Assembly (NCBI GenBank): GCA_050084515.1
Contig: CM114271.1
Span: 40,300,001 to 40,364,000, forward strand
DNA: 64,000 nucleotides
Reading direction: 5' to 3'
From: Blasia pusilla
Taxonomy: Eukaryota > Marchantiophyta > Marchantiopsida > Blasiales
Positions 42,991 to 54,101 of this stretch are shown here, piece by piece (within the stretch, counting starts at the first letter, position 1; every line of letters starts with the position of its first letter). The translations under genes were made by a program, and so were the position numbers. The notes below the pieces were generated by a model. That model saw only the letters and a program-made list of their open reading frames with translations. It was not told the origin of the DNA and searched no databases.

Positions 42991-44321
42991 CTCCCAAGGT
43001 ATGTATTTCACATGATCATCATCCCATTAAAAGTCTTTGGCTTTGATAAGTCCGAAGGGAATATCTATTTGAACGAGAATCCTCTTCATGGACAACATCC
43101 TCCTTCTAAGAGAGCTACCACCTGCGGGCATATCTCATGTGTCCATGTCAAGGAAGCCAAGTTGTTGATCAACCTTTCCATGTATCTTATTAAGAAGGAA
43201 GCAACATGTCTCAAAAACAATAAGATATAGTTTGCAGAATGGTTTCCATAATGCATAAACAACAAGAAGAGTGCAATTGAAAAAAATAAATATCCTCGGA
43301 CATGGTATGATAGCAAATATGTAATAGGTTTTTACGTGCATGAAAGAGTTTGGGGCAGGCATTGTAGAAGGGACACAACGAAAATGGAGGTGGAGAGAGG
43401 TCACCAAAAGTTTCAACAAACTATGTTGATCCATAACTAAAAGGTAGGGGAATGGGAAATGACCTTCTTCATGCTTTGTATCTCAAAAGGTCCCTCCTCC
43501 TCCACCTATGTCTCACAAGGGGAGGGTAGTGAGGGGAGAGGGTGGGGGGAGGGCATGGTAGAAGGAATACAACAAAAATGGAGGTGGAGAGAGATCATGA
43601 AGGGAAAAAAAGGATGGAGGGATTCCCTAAAGAGAGGAAAGGGATCACAATTGAAGGGGGAGGATGACATTCAAGGACATGGATCATCTTGAAGTAGGTC
43701 CAATGCATAGCACAAGCACCATCACACTAGTGTTCCTCTTGTTCTTACTAAAGTCTTAATCTGCATTATTCTCTCTATTGTGCACTCCAAAATTCTCCCT
43801 AGTAGTATTCCCTTCTTTGCTCTTCGTCTACTTTCCATATTACCACTTTTGGTGCTTGCTAAGATTCTTTCTACTTCCTCTCTTCTTTTCTCCTTGTTAA
43901 TTTTCTAATTGTTTCCCTCCATGTTAGGGTTCTTGGGCCGTATCCAATAATGGCTAGAGTGCATATGGAAAGCATGTATAGAACATTTCTTTACAAAATG
44001 AAAAGTAAGTCTTTCATACTTTTGGGGAGTAATTCTTTAAGGGAGTGCCCCATTACATGAAAATTTCAGGAGGAAAACATGAAGTTAAGATAAATGGAAT
44101 ATTTTAAATCCATATTAAAAGAACTAGAACATCATTTCGTTTTGATGAATAATCCCTTTTTCATCAAAATACATTATGTGTGTATGAGAAAGTAATTTTG
44201 TGCCCGTGGCATTAACTATGATGGATACAAACAACAGTAATGAAAAGACTCGGGCCAAAACGAAATTGCAACCCTCAAAGGAGTTTCAAAATCCTGTCAC
44301 CAAATGAAACTGAAAATGAAA
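42991..44321. other. Anonymous DNA
   Basis: The minus strand near 43135-43434 and the purine-rich plus-strand stretch 43500-43690 have open frames without recognised content. From 43700 to 44320 there is AT-rich non-coding DNA. Confidence 0.35.
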
Positions 44322-44435
44322 CCTGACGAAAGCTGGATTGGCTTTCGTCAGGATCGAGCAGACAATTGCTGAAGTCGGGAACATAACCGAAGAAAGCTGA
44401 CTCCAGGTTTCTTCAGGTTATGTTCCCGACTTCAG
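44322..44435. repeat. Two neighbouring perfect hairpins, miRNA-precursor-like
   Basis: CCTGACGAAAGC (44322-44333) pairs with 44341-44352 over a 7-base loop. CTGAAGTCGGGAACATAACC (44369-44388) pairs perfectly with 44416-44435. Inside that stem GAAGAAA and TTTCTTC extend the pairing by 7 bp with one bulged base, leaving a loop of about 12. The second stem has the length of a small-RNA duplex. No expression evidence is available. Confidence 0.8.
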
Positions 44436-45707
44436 AAATTGTTTGCTTCAAGAACTTTCAGCATCAAAATTCTGACTTGCTGCTGAATTAACAGTGCTTG
44501 CCATAAAAGGATATTCCAACGAAAGCTCGCAGAGATTACTGGAAGCAACATGTTAGGAGTTAGGTTTAGCTTGACTAGGATCAGATGGAGAGCTAATCAG
44601 TGGAGAACGAGCAATCACGAGTTCAGTTGATGTCACCCAAACATCCAGAGTGTCATGACATGTACATTACGTTGCTAGAGTCAGCCAAGCGCAGGACTTT
44701 AGGAACAACAACGTCCGCAGCAATCTTTGAATTAGTTCAGTTCATATGACCTAGGATCCAGATAATAACATTAGTTCAGTGAAGGTGGAGGTCGGTGGCA
44801 GGATTTAACAAAAACAAGACTTTTGGGTCAACAACGTCGACAATGAACCCTCGATTTCATTCAGTTACTGACCTTTCTTTCCGTATGGGAAAGAGTTTCG
44901 TGAGACTGCGAAAGGATGGAGAGGTTGAGGTCGTAGTTGCCTAAGTGAGTTGAAGTCGAGAAAATAACGTGCCAGTTCTGCATCTCCAAACATGGCACAC
45001 AGAAGAAGAAAACGCAAAGAAATGTCTCCGCAGCTGGGACCAAAAGAAGAGAAGCAGTAAAATGCTCGTAGACTAGATCCTGAACAAAGTAGGCAGATGA
45101 ATATTTTGAAGATACACTAAGCCCCCTGGACGAGAGATTTACGTGTGGGAAACCGGAGTCCACAAAATTGACCGGAAATCACCTAATCCACAGCCAAACG
45201 TCTCTACCCCAGGTGGAGGTACATTTCCCACGGAGGGGATAGGTGACAGACGTTGAATTGCCTAGAAAAAATTTGCAGTTATTGATTAATAAAACTTATT
45301 AGCTCTGTGAGCACCCAATTTCTTCCGAGTTCGTGGGAATCCACCACATCAAGCACGTGCCTCTGCTCTGGACTAGGTTTATCCAATCCAATCCAATCCA
45401 ATCGATGAAAGCAAAGAAACTAGGCATACAGATTGCGGTTGATACATGTCAAGCGGTCGGATGCCATCGGGGTCAAGAACTTGAGAACCCAAAGTATCAG
45501 AACACTTTTGAACGCCAACTCGACTTTTCTAATCGGAATAGCAGGCGGTCGTCTGCCCTGAGTTATAACGCTTATGAAAGAGGTCCAAGATTCCTACAGA
45601 AGAAATGACGGTCGCAAGAAGAACCAGAACTCCGTATCATTTCCCCTCAATAATTTGAGCAGAAAAGTCAAGAAAGGTTTCGCAGGTCCGATAGAACAGC
45701 TAAAACC
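44436..45707. other. 3' side of COX5C, no other gene recognised
   Basis: The first few hundred bases below 45708 would be the COX5C 3' untranslated region. A (TCCAA)n run lies at about 45380-45400. Open frames at 44861-45163 and 45333-45608 are not recognised. Confidence 0.4.
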
Positions 45708-46312
45708 CTATCCTTGCGCTTCGACGGTGATTTCTCCCTTCTCCAGAGCCGAGTAGAAATCCTCGACCTTCCGCCTTGAGTTGACATTGTATATCTTCCA
45801 GAACGAACCAACTACAATCACATGACGAAATTCCATGATTAGCGCCTGTCATGCGACGGCATGCCGCTCCCAAACCAGAATGTCTGGAACATCCTCGATC
45901 CGATCTGGAAAGCAACGAGCACACGACTCCGCCAGCCCCGACCGACTACTAGATGTACGAATCAGAGCGCGCACTGACGAATTCGCGGTGCCACGGAACA
46001 ACAAAGAGGCAATCTTCCAGAAAATGGACGCACGGTTTCCCACCGAAAGGCCGGACAGACCGAAGAAATTTGATGCCCGTGAGCGCGCAGGACGAGTGGA
46101 ATCCCCAAGAAGAGAAAACCGAAAAACACCAAACTAAAAACTCTGAAACACACGACGACCGCGCCACACATCCGTCATTCGAGAGCCGACGGTAGGGAAG
46201 TACCGAAAATGCCGAGGCCGGTGCCGTACATGATCTCCTTCACCACGCTGGGGCCGCTGGCGCCAGCGCTGGCCGCCTTGACCGCATGGTGAGCTATTCT
46301 CGCCTGCACCAT
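45708..46312 (-). CDS. COX5C: Cytochrome c oxidase subunit 5c, two exons
   Basis: Subunit 5c is a small nuclear-encoded, membrane-anchored part of mitochondrial complex IV. Exon 1 (46204-46312) starts ATG GTG CAG and encodes IAHHAVK, then the family signature GPSVVKEIMYGTGLGIF. Exon 2 (45708-45811) encodes GSFWKIYNVNSRRKVEDFY and LEKGEITVEAQG, ending TAG. The introduced intron, 45812-46203, has donor G/GTACTT and acceptor TTGTAG. Splicing keeps the frame and restores the transmembrane stretch before the conserved Trp-Lys. The 70 residues compare with about 64 in flowering plants. The extra length is a small Ala/Ser/Gly insert before GPSVV. WKIYNVNS replaces the usual WKMHHWN. There are no stops or frameshifts, so it is probably functional. 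It is not picked out by simple open-frame length. Confidence 0.88.
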
Positions 46313-46780
46313 CGCGTCCCCGAGCACTGCGCTGCCTTTCCTCCCTCGTTCCTCCCTCCCTCGTTCCCTGGCAATCGAGACGCAATCGATCGCTCCGCTG
46401 CGCGCACTCTCCTTGTGCCTCCGCTCTCCACCGCAAAGACGCACCTTTGAATCGTCGCCTCTCTCTCTCTCTCTCTCACTCACTCACTCAGGAGGTCGCT
46501 CTCGCCGACTCCTGCGTCCCGCTGTCTGTGTGCGCCTTCCTGAGGCGCCGCTAACTCGGACTCGTGCCCGACGGAGCCCTTTACGGCCCCTTTAGCCTTT
46601 CGGGGACGGGCTCCTGTACATCCGTCCGGAGACGTCTAGTGACGATGGAGTGGGGCGCTTGCGACGCCGGCTATCGTCGCGGGACGGTCGTGAGAACGTG
46701 ACAAACTCGCGGAAGTCGTTTTACGGCTGTGAAGTAGGACAGCGATGGTCATGAGCGAGGAATCATTTCGGATGACTCAC
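46313..46780 (-). promoter_or_regulatory. COX5C 5' flank and probable leader
   Basis: The region is GC-rich and free of recognisable TE coding sequence. On the minus strand it carries a GAGA-type run (the complement of CTCTCTCTCTCT at about 46462-46482) with GTGAGTGAGTGA beside it, common in plant 5' leaders. Overlapping open frames on both strands are a by-product of high GC. No clear TATA box is seen. Confidence 0.45.
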
Positions 46781-46993
46781 CTCCGGGTTATTCATCCGTG
46801 TAGACTACTCTATTCAAATCTAAGTCCAAATTAGAGGTTTCCTTTTTTTTCTTCCCCACAAAATTAGTGCTCTCTCACTGGTTTTGATTTTTGATTATTT
46901 TTTTAAATAACATTTTTTGAAAATTTATTTTATCATAATGATAAATCTTAAAAGAGGAGAAAGAAAGGTAATAACATTTCAAAAGAATAAGAG
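46781..46993. other. AT-rich spacer
   Basis: Short AT-rich DNA lies between the COX5C flank and the 3' end of the non-LTR element. No poly-A tail or target duplication for that element was found. Confidence 0.4.
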
Positions 46994-48228
46994 TCAATGG
47001 AATGCAAAAAGAAAATGGCAAATAGTTAACACCAACTCAGCCAGACACGCAATTAATAATCTATGCAAATTTGGCAAGAACACTAGTGGTTGATCAGACG
47101 TGAGTGGACGACGAGGAGAGCGACCCCCCACCACTTTTGCTTGACGTATCAACGATAAAGTTTGTGCACGTTGTAAGGCCTCTAACATGCATTGCCAAAA
47201 ATAAGTAGTGACTACACAAAGAGAAGGATTACAAGAAGGGGCAAGGTGATGATTCTCGAAGGAGTGTTTGAGCACATGTTTTCAGGATAGGATGAAAAGG
47301 CACATGTAAATGATCATATACTTCCAATGCAAAAGGAATAAATCCATCAAATGCATGTCTTATAGCATAACTTAACTCCTTGATGATTTTTTTTGCTTCG
47401 GATGCCGAACCTTTAGTACGTGACGCTCGATACACCAAGTCAGAACCTCTTGGATGAGCAACCACCACATCACATTACGTTCGAAATCCACCACGTATGA
47501 GCCACTAATGCTACCACCTTTCTAATCACATCACATGTGGCCGTTCGTTCTCCACCATGTGCATATCAAAGAAATATGGATATCTTTTTTTCAATAGGTT
47601 CCCCACGTACAAAACTCAACATCCCTAGCAGAGAAGGATGGAAAGTCCAAAGCATAACCGCAAAGTTGTCAAGAATATACCTCAAGGAAGCCGAAATAGA
47701 AGAATAAAAGGATTTGCAGTGAGCCATGCCCCCACTCTTATATCCGCACTTGAACAAGCATGAGTTTGATGAGTGTTAGAAGATACCTCAAAGAGAATGC
47801 TAGACAAGCTGATTTGATGCAAATTCTTGGAAATACGCTTTTGAAGTCGATCAAGCCCTTCCGTGATCAATTGACTAATAGGGGAAAGAATTACGTATGT
47901 AGTGAGAGGGAGAAGAGATCAAGCAGATCTAAATTGCTCTATCTGGGCGACATGATCCATCAAGAGAGGTCTATCTTCAGAGAAAAACCTTGAAGTCATA
48001 ATTTGTGCTACCAACGCCTAACTCTCAAAAAAAAATGCAGGAGGAAATGCAAATGTGGAGGAAAATTCCACCTCTCCAAAAAGAAATAGGCAAGATAGCT
48101 TTTCATGAAGCCAAGACACCATTATCTCCGAAAATGTATTCAAGCCAAGAATTTGACCAAAGGTTGCCACAATAGAAGCATCAAAAGAGGCCAACTGATG
48201 TAAGAGTGTTGAGTTAGGAGGACAAGTG
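46994..48228 (-). pseudogene. Non-LTR retrotransposon, 3' part of the ORF
   Basis: Minus-strand pieces read HQLASFDASIVATFGQILGL just after the gypsy insertion, then ACSSADIRVGAWLTANPF, then SYAIRHAFDGFIPFALEVYD, and finally a stretch ending ALQRAQTLSLIRQ. These correspond to the post-RT and C-terminal part of a non-LTR family I associate with non-seed plants and algae; that association is from memory. Several stops and frame changes break it. It continues directly from 52185 if the gypsy element and one AGTG copy are removed, since the flanking bases (CTTCGCACT/TGTCCTCC on the minus strand) join without loss. Confidence 0.6.
48225..48228. repeat. Gypsy target-site duplication, left copy
   Basis: AGTG abuts the element end. 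The same four bases occur at 52185-52188. A fifth base does not match. Confidence 0.6.
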
Positions 48229-51200
48229 TGTCGTGCGCATACACATCGCTACACAACATACATCGCTGTCACCAAACACACACACAAACACGTACGATCC
48301 CATGCTAACTCATGGCATCCAAACAACGAGACAAGAAGTACCAAAATATCTCCCATCGCCCCCCTAACTGGTGGTTAGGTCCCTCTAACTCCAGATAGCC
48401 ATCTATCCCTACCTACCATGACATACATCTCTCGGACGCTAAGAGCAAGAAGGCCGGGTGCTCATGTGGCCCCATCATTAGTCGCCTTCCTGTCATCCAT
48501 GTCAGAGAAAAAGTAGGGATCGAAACCTACCTAGTATCTCCCCTATGTACATCTGGGACACATCCATCGTCCCCGAGGAACCCTAGTGAGAGGTGGCGTC
48601 AGACATGCCATATTCCAACCTCTCGACCAACCATCACAGACTAGCATCGTGACCGCACCACGGGCAGAACCACACAACATACAACACAAGCGTGCAAGAA
48701 CTACTGCTAAGCCCGGATCCACTGTACCATCAATGTTAGGAAGGTGACATGGTGCACAATTACGCACATGTTCCTTCCATACCATACCATCGCGTCCTCC
48801 ACCAAGAGAACACCGGATGGCAAAACGTCACGCACTCTCAAGATAGTGCGCCATGCAGTCACATCCAACGTCGTAAGTGTCGTCTGCTGCAAGTAGACGT
48901 AATCTCCCTGATGAAACCTCCGGATAGTTGGTCCATAACCACCACCTCTAATAGTCGCATACCTCAACGTATCCCGATGCTACGCAATCGCCAAGTTCTC
49001 GAACGCCATGGGCATCACTCTCCGAAACAACTCAGCCCTCTGAGAACATGCTCGCATCCATACATTTGGGTCATCAAGTTCTAGCACCTCACCAGCATCT
49101 CGACGAATTTCCGAAGGTAAATCTAGCTCTCGGCCATAAAGTAGCAAGTACGGTGAAAAAGACGCTAAGGATGTCTGCCAGCTGAATCTGTATCCCATCG
49201 CCAACCACAGCAACTAGAGGTCCCAATCTCCTAGGTGACCTCTTTGCAAGCCATACTTGCGTAAACCCCTCTTCACCATATGCACAACTCTCTCCGCTAA
49301 TCCATCCGCCTCGGGATGATCTCGCAAAGTCGTACGATGGTTGATGAGCGCCTGATCACACAAGGCCTGGAACTCACCGCAAAACTCGGTACCCTGGTCT
49401 GTCAACACCTCAGCCGATGCGCCATAATGACTCACCACTCTGTCAACGAAGGCATAAGCTACTCCCTCACTCGCTTTGTCAGGCAATGCAACCAACTCGA
49501 TCCACTTCGAGAAGTGCTCGACCATCACTAACACATAACGACTGTGACGCTCCGTCAAAGGCAAAGGTCCGAAAAAATCCAAATTCCATCTATACCCTAA
49601 GCCCATGATTGGTAATGGATGCAACTGTGGAGTCGGAGCATTGAACGATGTTCGAACCCGATCACACACCATGCACTTGGCAACAAACTGCTGAACGTCA
49701 GTCTGCATGCCTCGCCACCAATACTGAATCTAGAGCAAGGTGTACGTCCGCTTCACCCCAAAGTGACCCAACTCCTCGTGGGCATGCTACACTAGTCGTG
49801 CTCTCAGCGAAGGATGTAGCACTACGCGTACTCTGCCATCCTCCCAAACCCTCAAAACATGTGTCCCCTCCCAACGGAACCGTCTGGCCCGCTGTAGGAT
49901 CCGATCTCGCTCTCTAGCACCCACAGTGCTCGCAATGCTGCCAGTACGAAGGTACTCCAAGACTACTCCATCATCATGAATATCTCGGCCATCTGTCGTC
50001 TCCTCACCGGCCTCGGGATCCAAGGACTCTCCACTAGACCTCGCCATCGAAGTCTCCACACTTTGGCTCTCCATAGCCAACATGCCTAAATAGGTTGACG
50101 CATGCCATCCTGGCACTGACTCCTCATCACTCTCTCCATGCCATCGAGCTCCAGTCGCATCTCGCTGACTCGGGCATGGGTTACAACTCAACCCATCTAC
50201 ATCCTGGTTGAGCGTCCCAGGTCTATGTACCACTTGAAAATCATATTCCTGCAACAACAGAGCCCATCTCGCAAGCTTCCTCGTAAGCTTGTCGGACTCC
50301 ATCAAGCACTTCTATGGTTGATGATCAATGATGATGGTCAAGGGGTTTCCAAATAAGTAACACCTGAAATACGCGACAGCCCACACCGCAGCCAAGCACT
50401 CACCCTCATACGAGGTGTACTTTGCCTTTGCAGCATTGTTCGAGCGGCTAGCATAAGCCACCACGAACTCTCTACCCTCATCATCATGTTGGGTGAGCAC
50501 CCCTCCAAGCCCCAACATGCTCCAATCTGTGTGCAATTGGAAAGGACGCCCCCGGATCGGTCTCCTCAAGATGGGCGCAGATCTCAACATGTCCTTGAGC
50601 AACTGAAATGCTCGCTCTTGCTCATCCCCCCAATGCCACTCATGATCCACCTTTGTCAACAAGGTCAGGGGCTTCGCAATCGAACTAAATCCCTTGACGT
50701 ACCGCCGATAGAAGTTAGCCAATCCCATGAATGCGCGAACACGGCTCACATCCATAGGACGTGGAATGCGTGAGATAGCCTCTACCTTTGTATGCTGAAC
50801 ACCAAGGCCCCCTGGGTATATCGTATGACCCAAGTACTCAATCTAGTCGTAGAAGAACTTGCACTTTCTTGGATGTAGCTTCACCCCATGTAATTGCAAT
50901 CGTCGAAACACCTCCTCTAGATGTCGCTCATGCTCCTCAACCGTGGCGCTAAAGACTATGATGTCATCAATATAACACCTAGCAAAATCCAGACCAGCCA
51001 AGATCCTATCCATGACCCTTTGAAACTCAGCCGGGGCGTTCTTTAACCCAAATGGTAAGAACCGCCACTAGTACAAACAATCCTTCCCGTGAGGATTGAT
51101 GCCCCAAAATGTCGTCTTCTGTCTGTCCTCCAATCTGATAGGCAGTTGATGGTATCCGGCTCGCAAATCCTATCAACTGAAGACCTTTGCCTAACCAATC

Positions 51201-52184
51201 CCATCAAAGATCTCCTCAGGGGTGGGCATGGCATACCTATCAAACTTCGTTTGTCGATTGATAGGTCGGTAATCCACACACATCCGCCTATCTGTCCAGT
51301 TGCTATGCACATCCTTATTGGCGGGCATGACAGTGGCAGATGCATACTCCCCATGGGACATCTCCACTAGTCCTGCTCTGACCAAGTCCTGGCTCCTACT
51401 CTGAATTAGAGCCCTCTCAATATCATTGTACCTGTAGGGTCGTCGGAAGAGCGACGTATCACTCGAAAACTCAATGCGGATCCCCAGTCCCTTCAACGTA
51501 CCCAAATCCTCCATGCTAAATGCAAAGCAGCTCCTATAACTTGTGAGGAACTGATGTATCCGGCGCCACTCTCCTCCTGTCAACTTAGAGCCCATATCTG
51601 GCTCCCAAGTCTCCATCGTTACTATGGTAGGAGTCTCTGGCATGGGTATCGGTGGTTGCTATGGTGCAACCCTGTCTCGAACAACAACGCTCGGCTGCTC
51701 TTCTGCAGCCAACTGCAAACTCTCATCTCCTCCACATGCAGTGCTTGGAACCATGCTCGATGTTGTGGCTATCATCTCTTCGCGTACTTGCAAAACATCC
51801 CAAGAAGTCCAAGGATGTCTCTCCCGATCTCCCTTGGTGTGTTGATCTCCTCGGGTCTCGCCCCCACCCACTGCCTCCACCATCGCGGTAGGCATGGGGC
51901 TCACCAACGCAACCGTTGTGATCTGTCGTAATCTCATCGGACGCTGCTCAGCCACTCCCAAGCTGAAGATCCATGTCCAGCAATTCAGGTCCATCGCTTG
52001 ACCCAAGACATGCCGTCGTGATGCCTCTGATACTGACGGTACTGCCGTCACTCCTGTGGAAAATCCCATCGCCCGCTCTCTCTCGTCGGCGTTGGGCTCC
52101 ACCAACTGCTGAACCTGGCCTGTCCTCCACTACTCTTGAAGACGCTCTACTAGATCTCACCAATCTATCCTAAATGACGTGACA
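48229..52184 (-). mobile_element. PHD-finger Ty3/gypsy element, gag-deleted
   Basis: On the minus strand the element starts TGTCACGTCATTTAGGATAG at 52184 and ends TATGCGCACGACA at 48229, with TG..CA ends. It lies inside a non-LTR element, which fixes both borders. After about 72 bases of 5' LTR the sequence passes directly into pol, so the rest of the 5' LTR, the primer site, gag and protease are missing. A possible 3' LTR start (TGTCATGGTAGGTAGGGATA) lies near 48424. The first 70 bases match the element at 3004. Confidence 0.75.
48543..52110 (-). pseudogene. Ty3/gypsy pol (RT, RNase H, integrase) with C-terminal PHD finger
   Basis: In minus-strand order: a methyltransferase-like peptide (ERERAMGFSTGVT, then RRHVLGQAMDLN, 51950-52085); reverse transcriptase with RRMCVDYRPIN and CYIDDIIVFS (about 50967-50993); RNase H with FQLHTDWSMLGLGG, YEGECLA and IIIDHQP; integrase with a CMVCDRV zinc-finger half, NLDFFGPLP, LTDQGTEF and DGLAERVV, keeping D, D and E; a basic C-terminal domain; and a PHD finger (48545-48680). 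In the PHD, LVCDGWSRGWNMACLTPPL has Trp for the fourth zinc-binding Cys and Asn for the His. Stops lie near 51180, 50850, 50300, 49730, 49213 and 48979. PHD fingers read histone tails, so this one could once have guided integration. Confidence 0.85.
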
Positions 52185-52188
52185 AGTG
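52185..52188. repeat. Gypsy target-site duplication, right copy
   Basis: AGTG is identical to 48225-48228. Confidence 0.6.
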
Positions 52189-54101
52189 CGAAGAAGACAA
52201 GAATGACGTTGTATAAAACATTGGGAGAGAATCCCATAAGCCACTTGGGGTTCCCTTAGGTTAGGTAACAAATGAAGCTATTCTACATCTCTCAAAAGGG
52301 CCTCATCCAAGAACTTGAAGACATAGTTGATGAAGCCAATCGAAATCCCAAGAACTCGAACTCCCTCGATGCAAATAAAAAATAGGCGGGGAGAAAATTG
52401 AGGGAAGGTATAAAGGATATCATAACTGACATTTACTAGAATGGAATTTATTTTTTAAGAAAGAGAGTTAAACCATAAAATGGGTATACGTAGGGACCAC
52501 TTTTGAAGGAGGGCCTATAATGTAGGTATCATCAACAATGGAAGGGAAGAAACAAGATGGAAATGCTTGGGCTGGTACTCAAAGGGCATAAAAATATGAA
52601 ATGGTAAAGAGTGGTCCACCCATGGGATTACCTTGACGCGTGCCGCAAGCTTATTCGGTAATACTATATTCCTCGGAAGTAGCATGTTGAGAATAGATAA
52701 TGGTTGTATCGTAGGCATAGAAGGAGGGGGGAAATGGAATAACACTCACAAGTTGTCTTCCTACGCAATGTAATTCCTCAAATATGGCTGCCGTAACGTT
52801 AACCACATTGACTTTAATTGCTACCCATTTTGGATGAATATCAAGAGTGGAGCCAATCCCATGAACAATAGCCTCACAACCACATGGGGTTGTCACTCCA
52901 AATTGATGAGGAAATAAGTGGGCATTGAAGTGAGGATGAAATTGTAAATAGAGGGATCGACTAACCAAGTAGTTTAAAACCTCTTTGATAGCCAAAGGGT
53001 GGACACTATAAGGAGGCTTATCCATAGCCAATAAATGAGTAGCCCCTAAGTGCCTGGAGATAGAGAATGGGAGACGACTTGTTATAATATGTGCACACAC
53101 CTTATATAGAGAGATAAAGCCACCTTCTGAATCTCTCTAGATAAAGTAATTACAAAGATGCTAAAAAACCATGCTTGATACCCCGCCTACTAATAAGCAA
53201 GAAGTATGAAGAAAATCCCTAGTGAAAACCTCCAAGTCAAGATCCATAGTCTTCCACAAAAGATGGTGCATCATCATTTGAAGAGCTTTTAAGAGTTGAA
53301 GAGGTTTTAAGAGTGCCACTATGTCCATACTTGGAACCATTGGAGAGAGAGGATTCAATACTCAAGTTACACATGAAAACTAACCAACTTGCCCAAAAAG
53401 TATACTTTAATCAAAGGTGTTGTATTGAAGGCCTCCTATGACTAGCATGTTTAGTGTATTGAGCCATAACTAAGGCCTCTACTCCAAGTAAATACTCATT
53501 TTGAAGATTCTCCCAATCTCCAAACATAAAGCGTTGAATATACATGGAGGTTTCACAATCATCTTGAGATGACGACTCATCGCACCACCCCTTAAAGGGA
53601 GGACTAAAACCCATTATGGGAAGTGTAGTAGGAGATACCAAACATTGATATTTTTGGGATCAAGCGCTAACCTTTATAATGGGAAAAACAATGCTTGTTA
53701 GGTTATGGAGCGAAGAGCAATAGGAATGCGAGTGTAGAGTCTGGGACAAGGGAGACATGGATGGAAAGAGTGAAGGAGTTCAATTTGGCTTAACCAAGTC
53801 CAAGAAGTTGTTTTGGGGAGTGTAGTAGGAGGTGATATCAGGTTAAGGTTTAAAGGCCCATGCATGGATCAATAGTACCGTTGATGTCTTTTGATCCCAT
53901 TAGGAGAAAACTCCTTACCACAAGGTTAGGTGTGCTACAAACCTTTGGCACAAATGTAGAGGTAGAACCATTACAAGGAGAGGAGGTGGCAGGTGCATGA
54001 GGTGATAATGCACGAGGATGAGGGGGTAAGAAGGTTGGGGAACGAGGAGGAGGAACATGGGAGATAAGGGTAGAAAATATGGGAGTTGGAAGCAATGACA
54101 C
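52185..54101 (-). pseudogene. Non-LTR retrotransposon, 5' part with reverse transcriptase
   Basis: The frame 52651-53100 reads SRHLGATHLLAMDKPPYSVH, then FPHQFGVTTPCGCEAIVHGI and WVAIKVNVVNV, the early reverse transcriptase motifs. Next come GTRQGNPMGGPLFTISYF and the catalytic-type SIVDDTYIIGP (52518-52553, where an Ala-Asp-Asp or similar is usual). Near 52300, GVRVLGISIGFINYV and EPQVAYGILSQCFIQR follow, right up to the gypsy border. Upstream pieces at 53411-53641 and 53850-54101 probably belong to its N-terminal part. Many stops and shifts are present. The matching 3' part is at 46994-48228. Confidence 0.65.

Noticed and set aside
46134-46595. Open frames of 60-102 codons on both strands near COX5C
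   Set aside because: The minus frame at 46175-46483 includes COX5C exon 1 but reads through the splice donor and starts upstream of the conserved start. The others are GC-driven shadows.
53850-54101. Pro-rich minus-strand open frame as an independent gene
   Set aside because: It lies directly upstream of the non-LTR reverse transcriptase on the same strand and is more simply its decayed N-terminal part.
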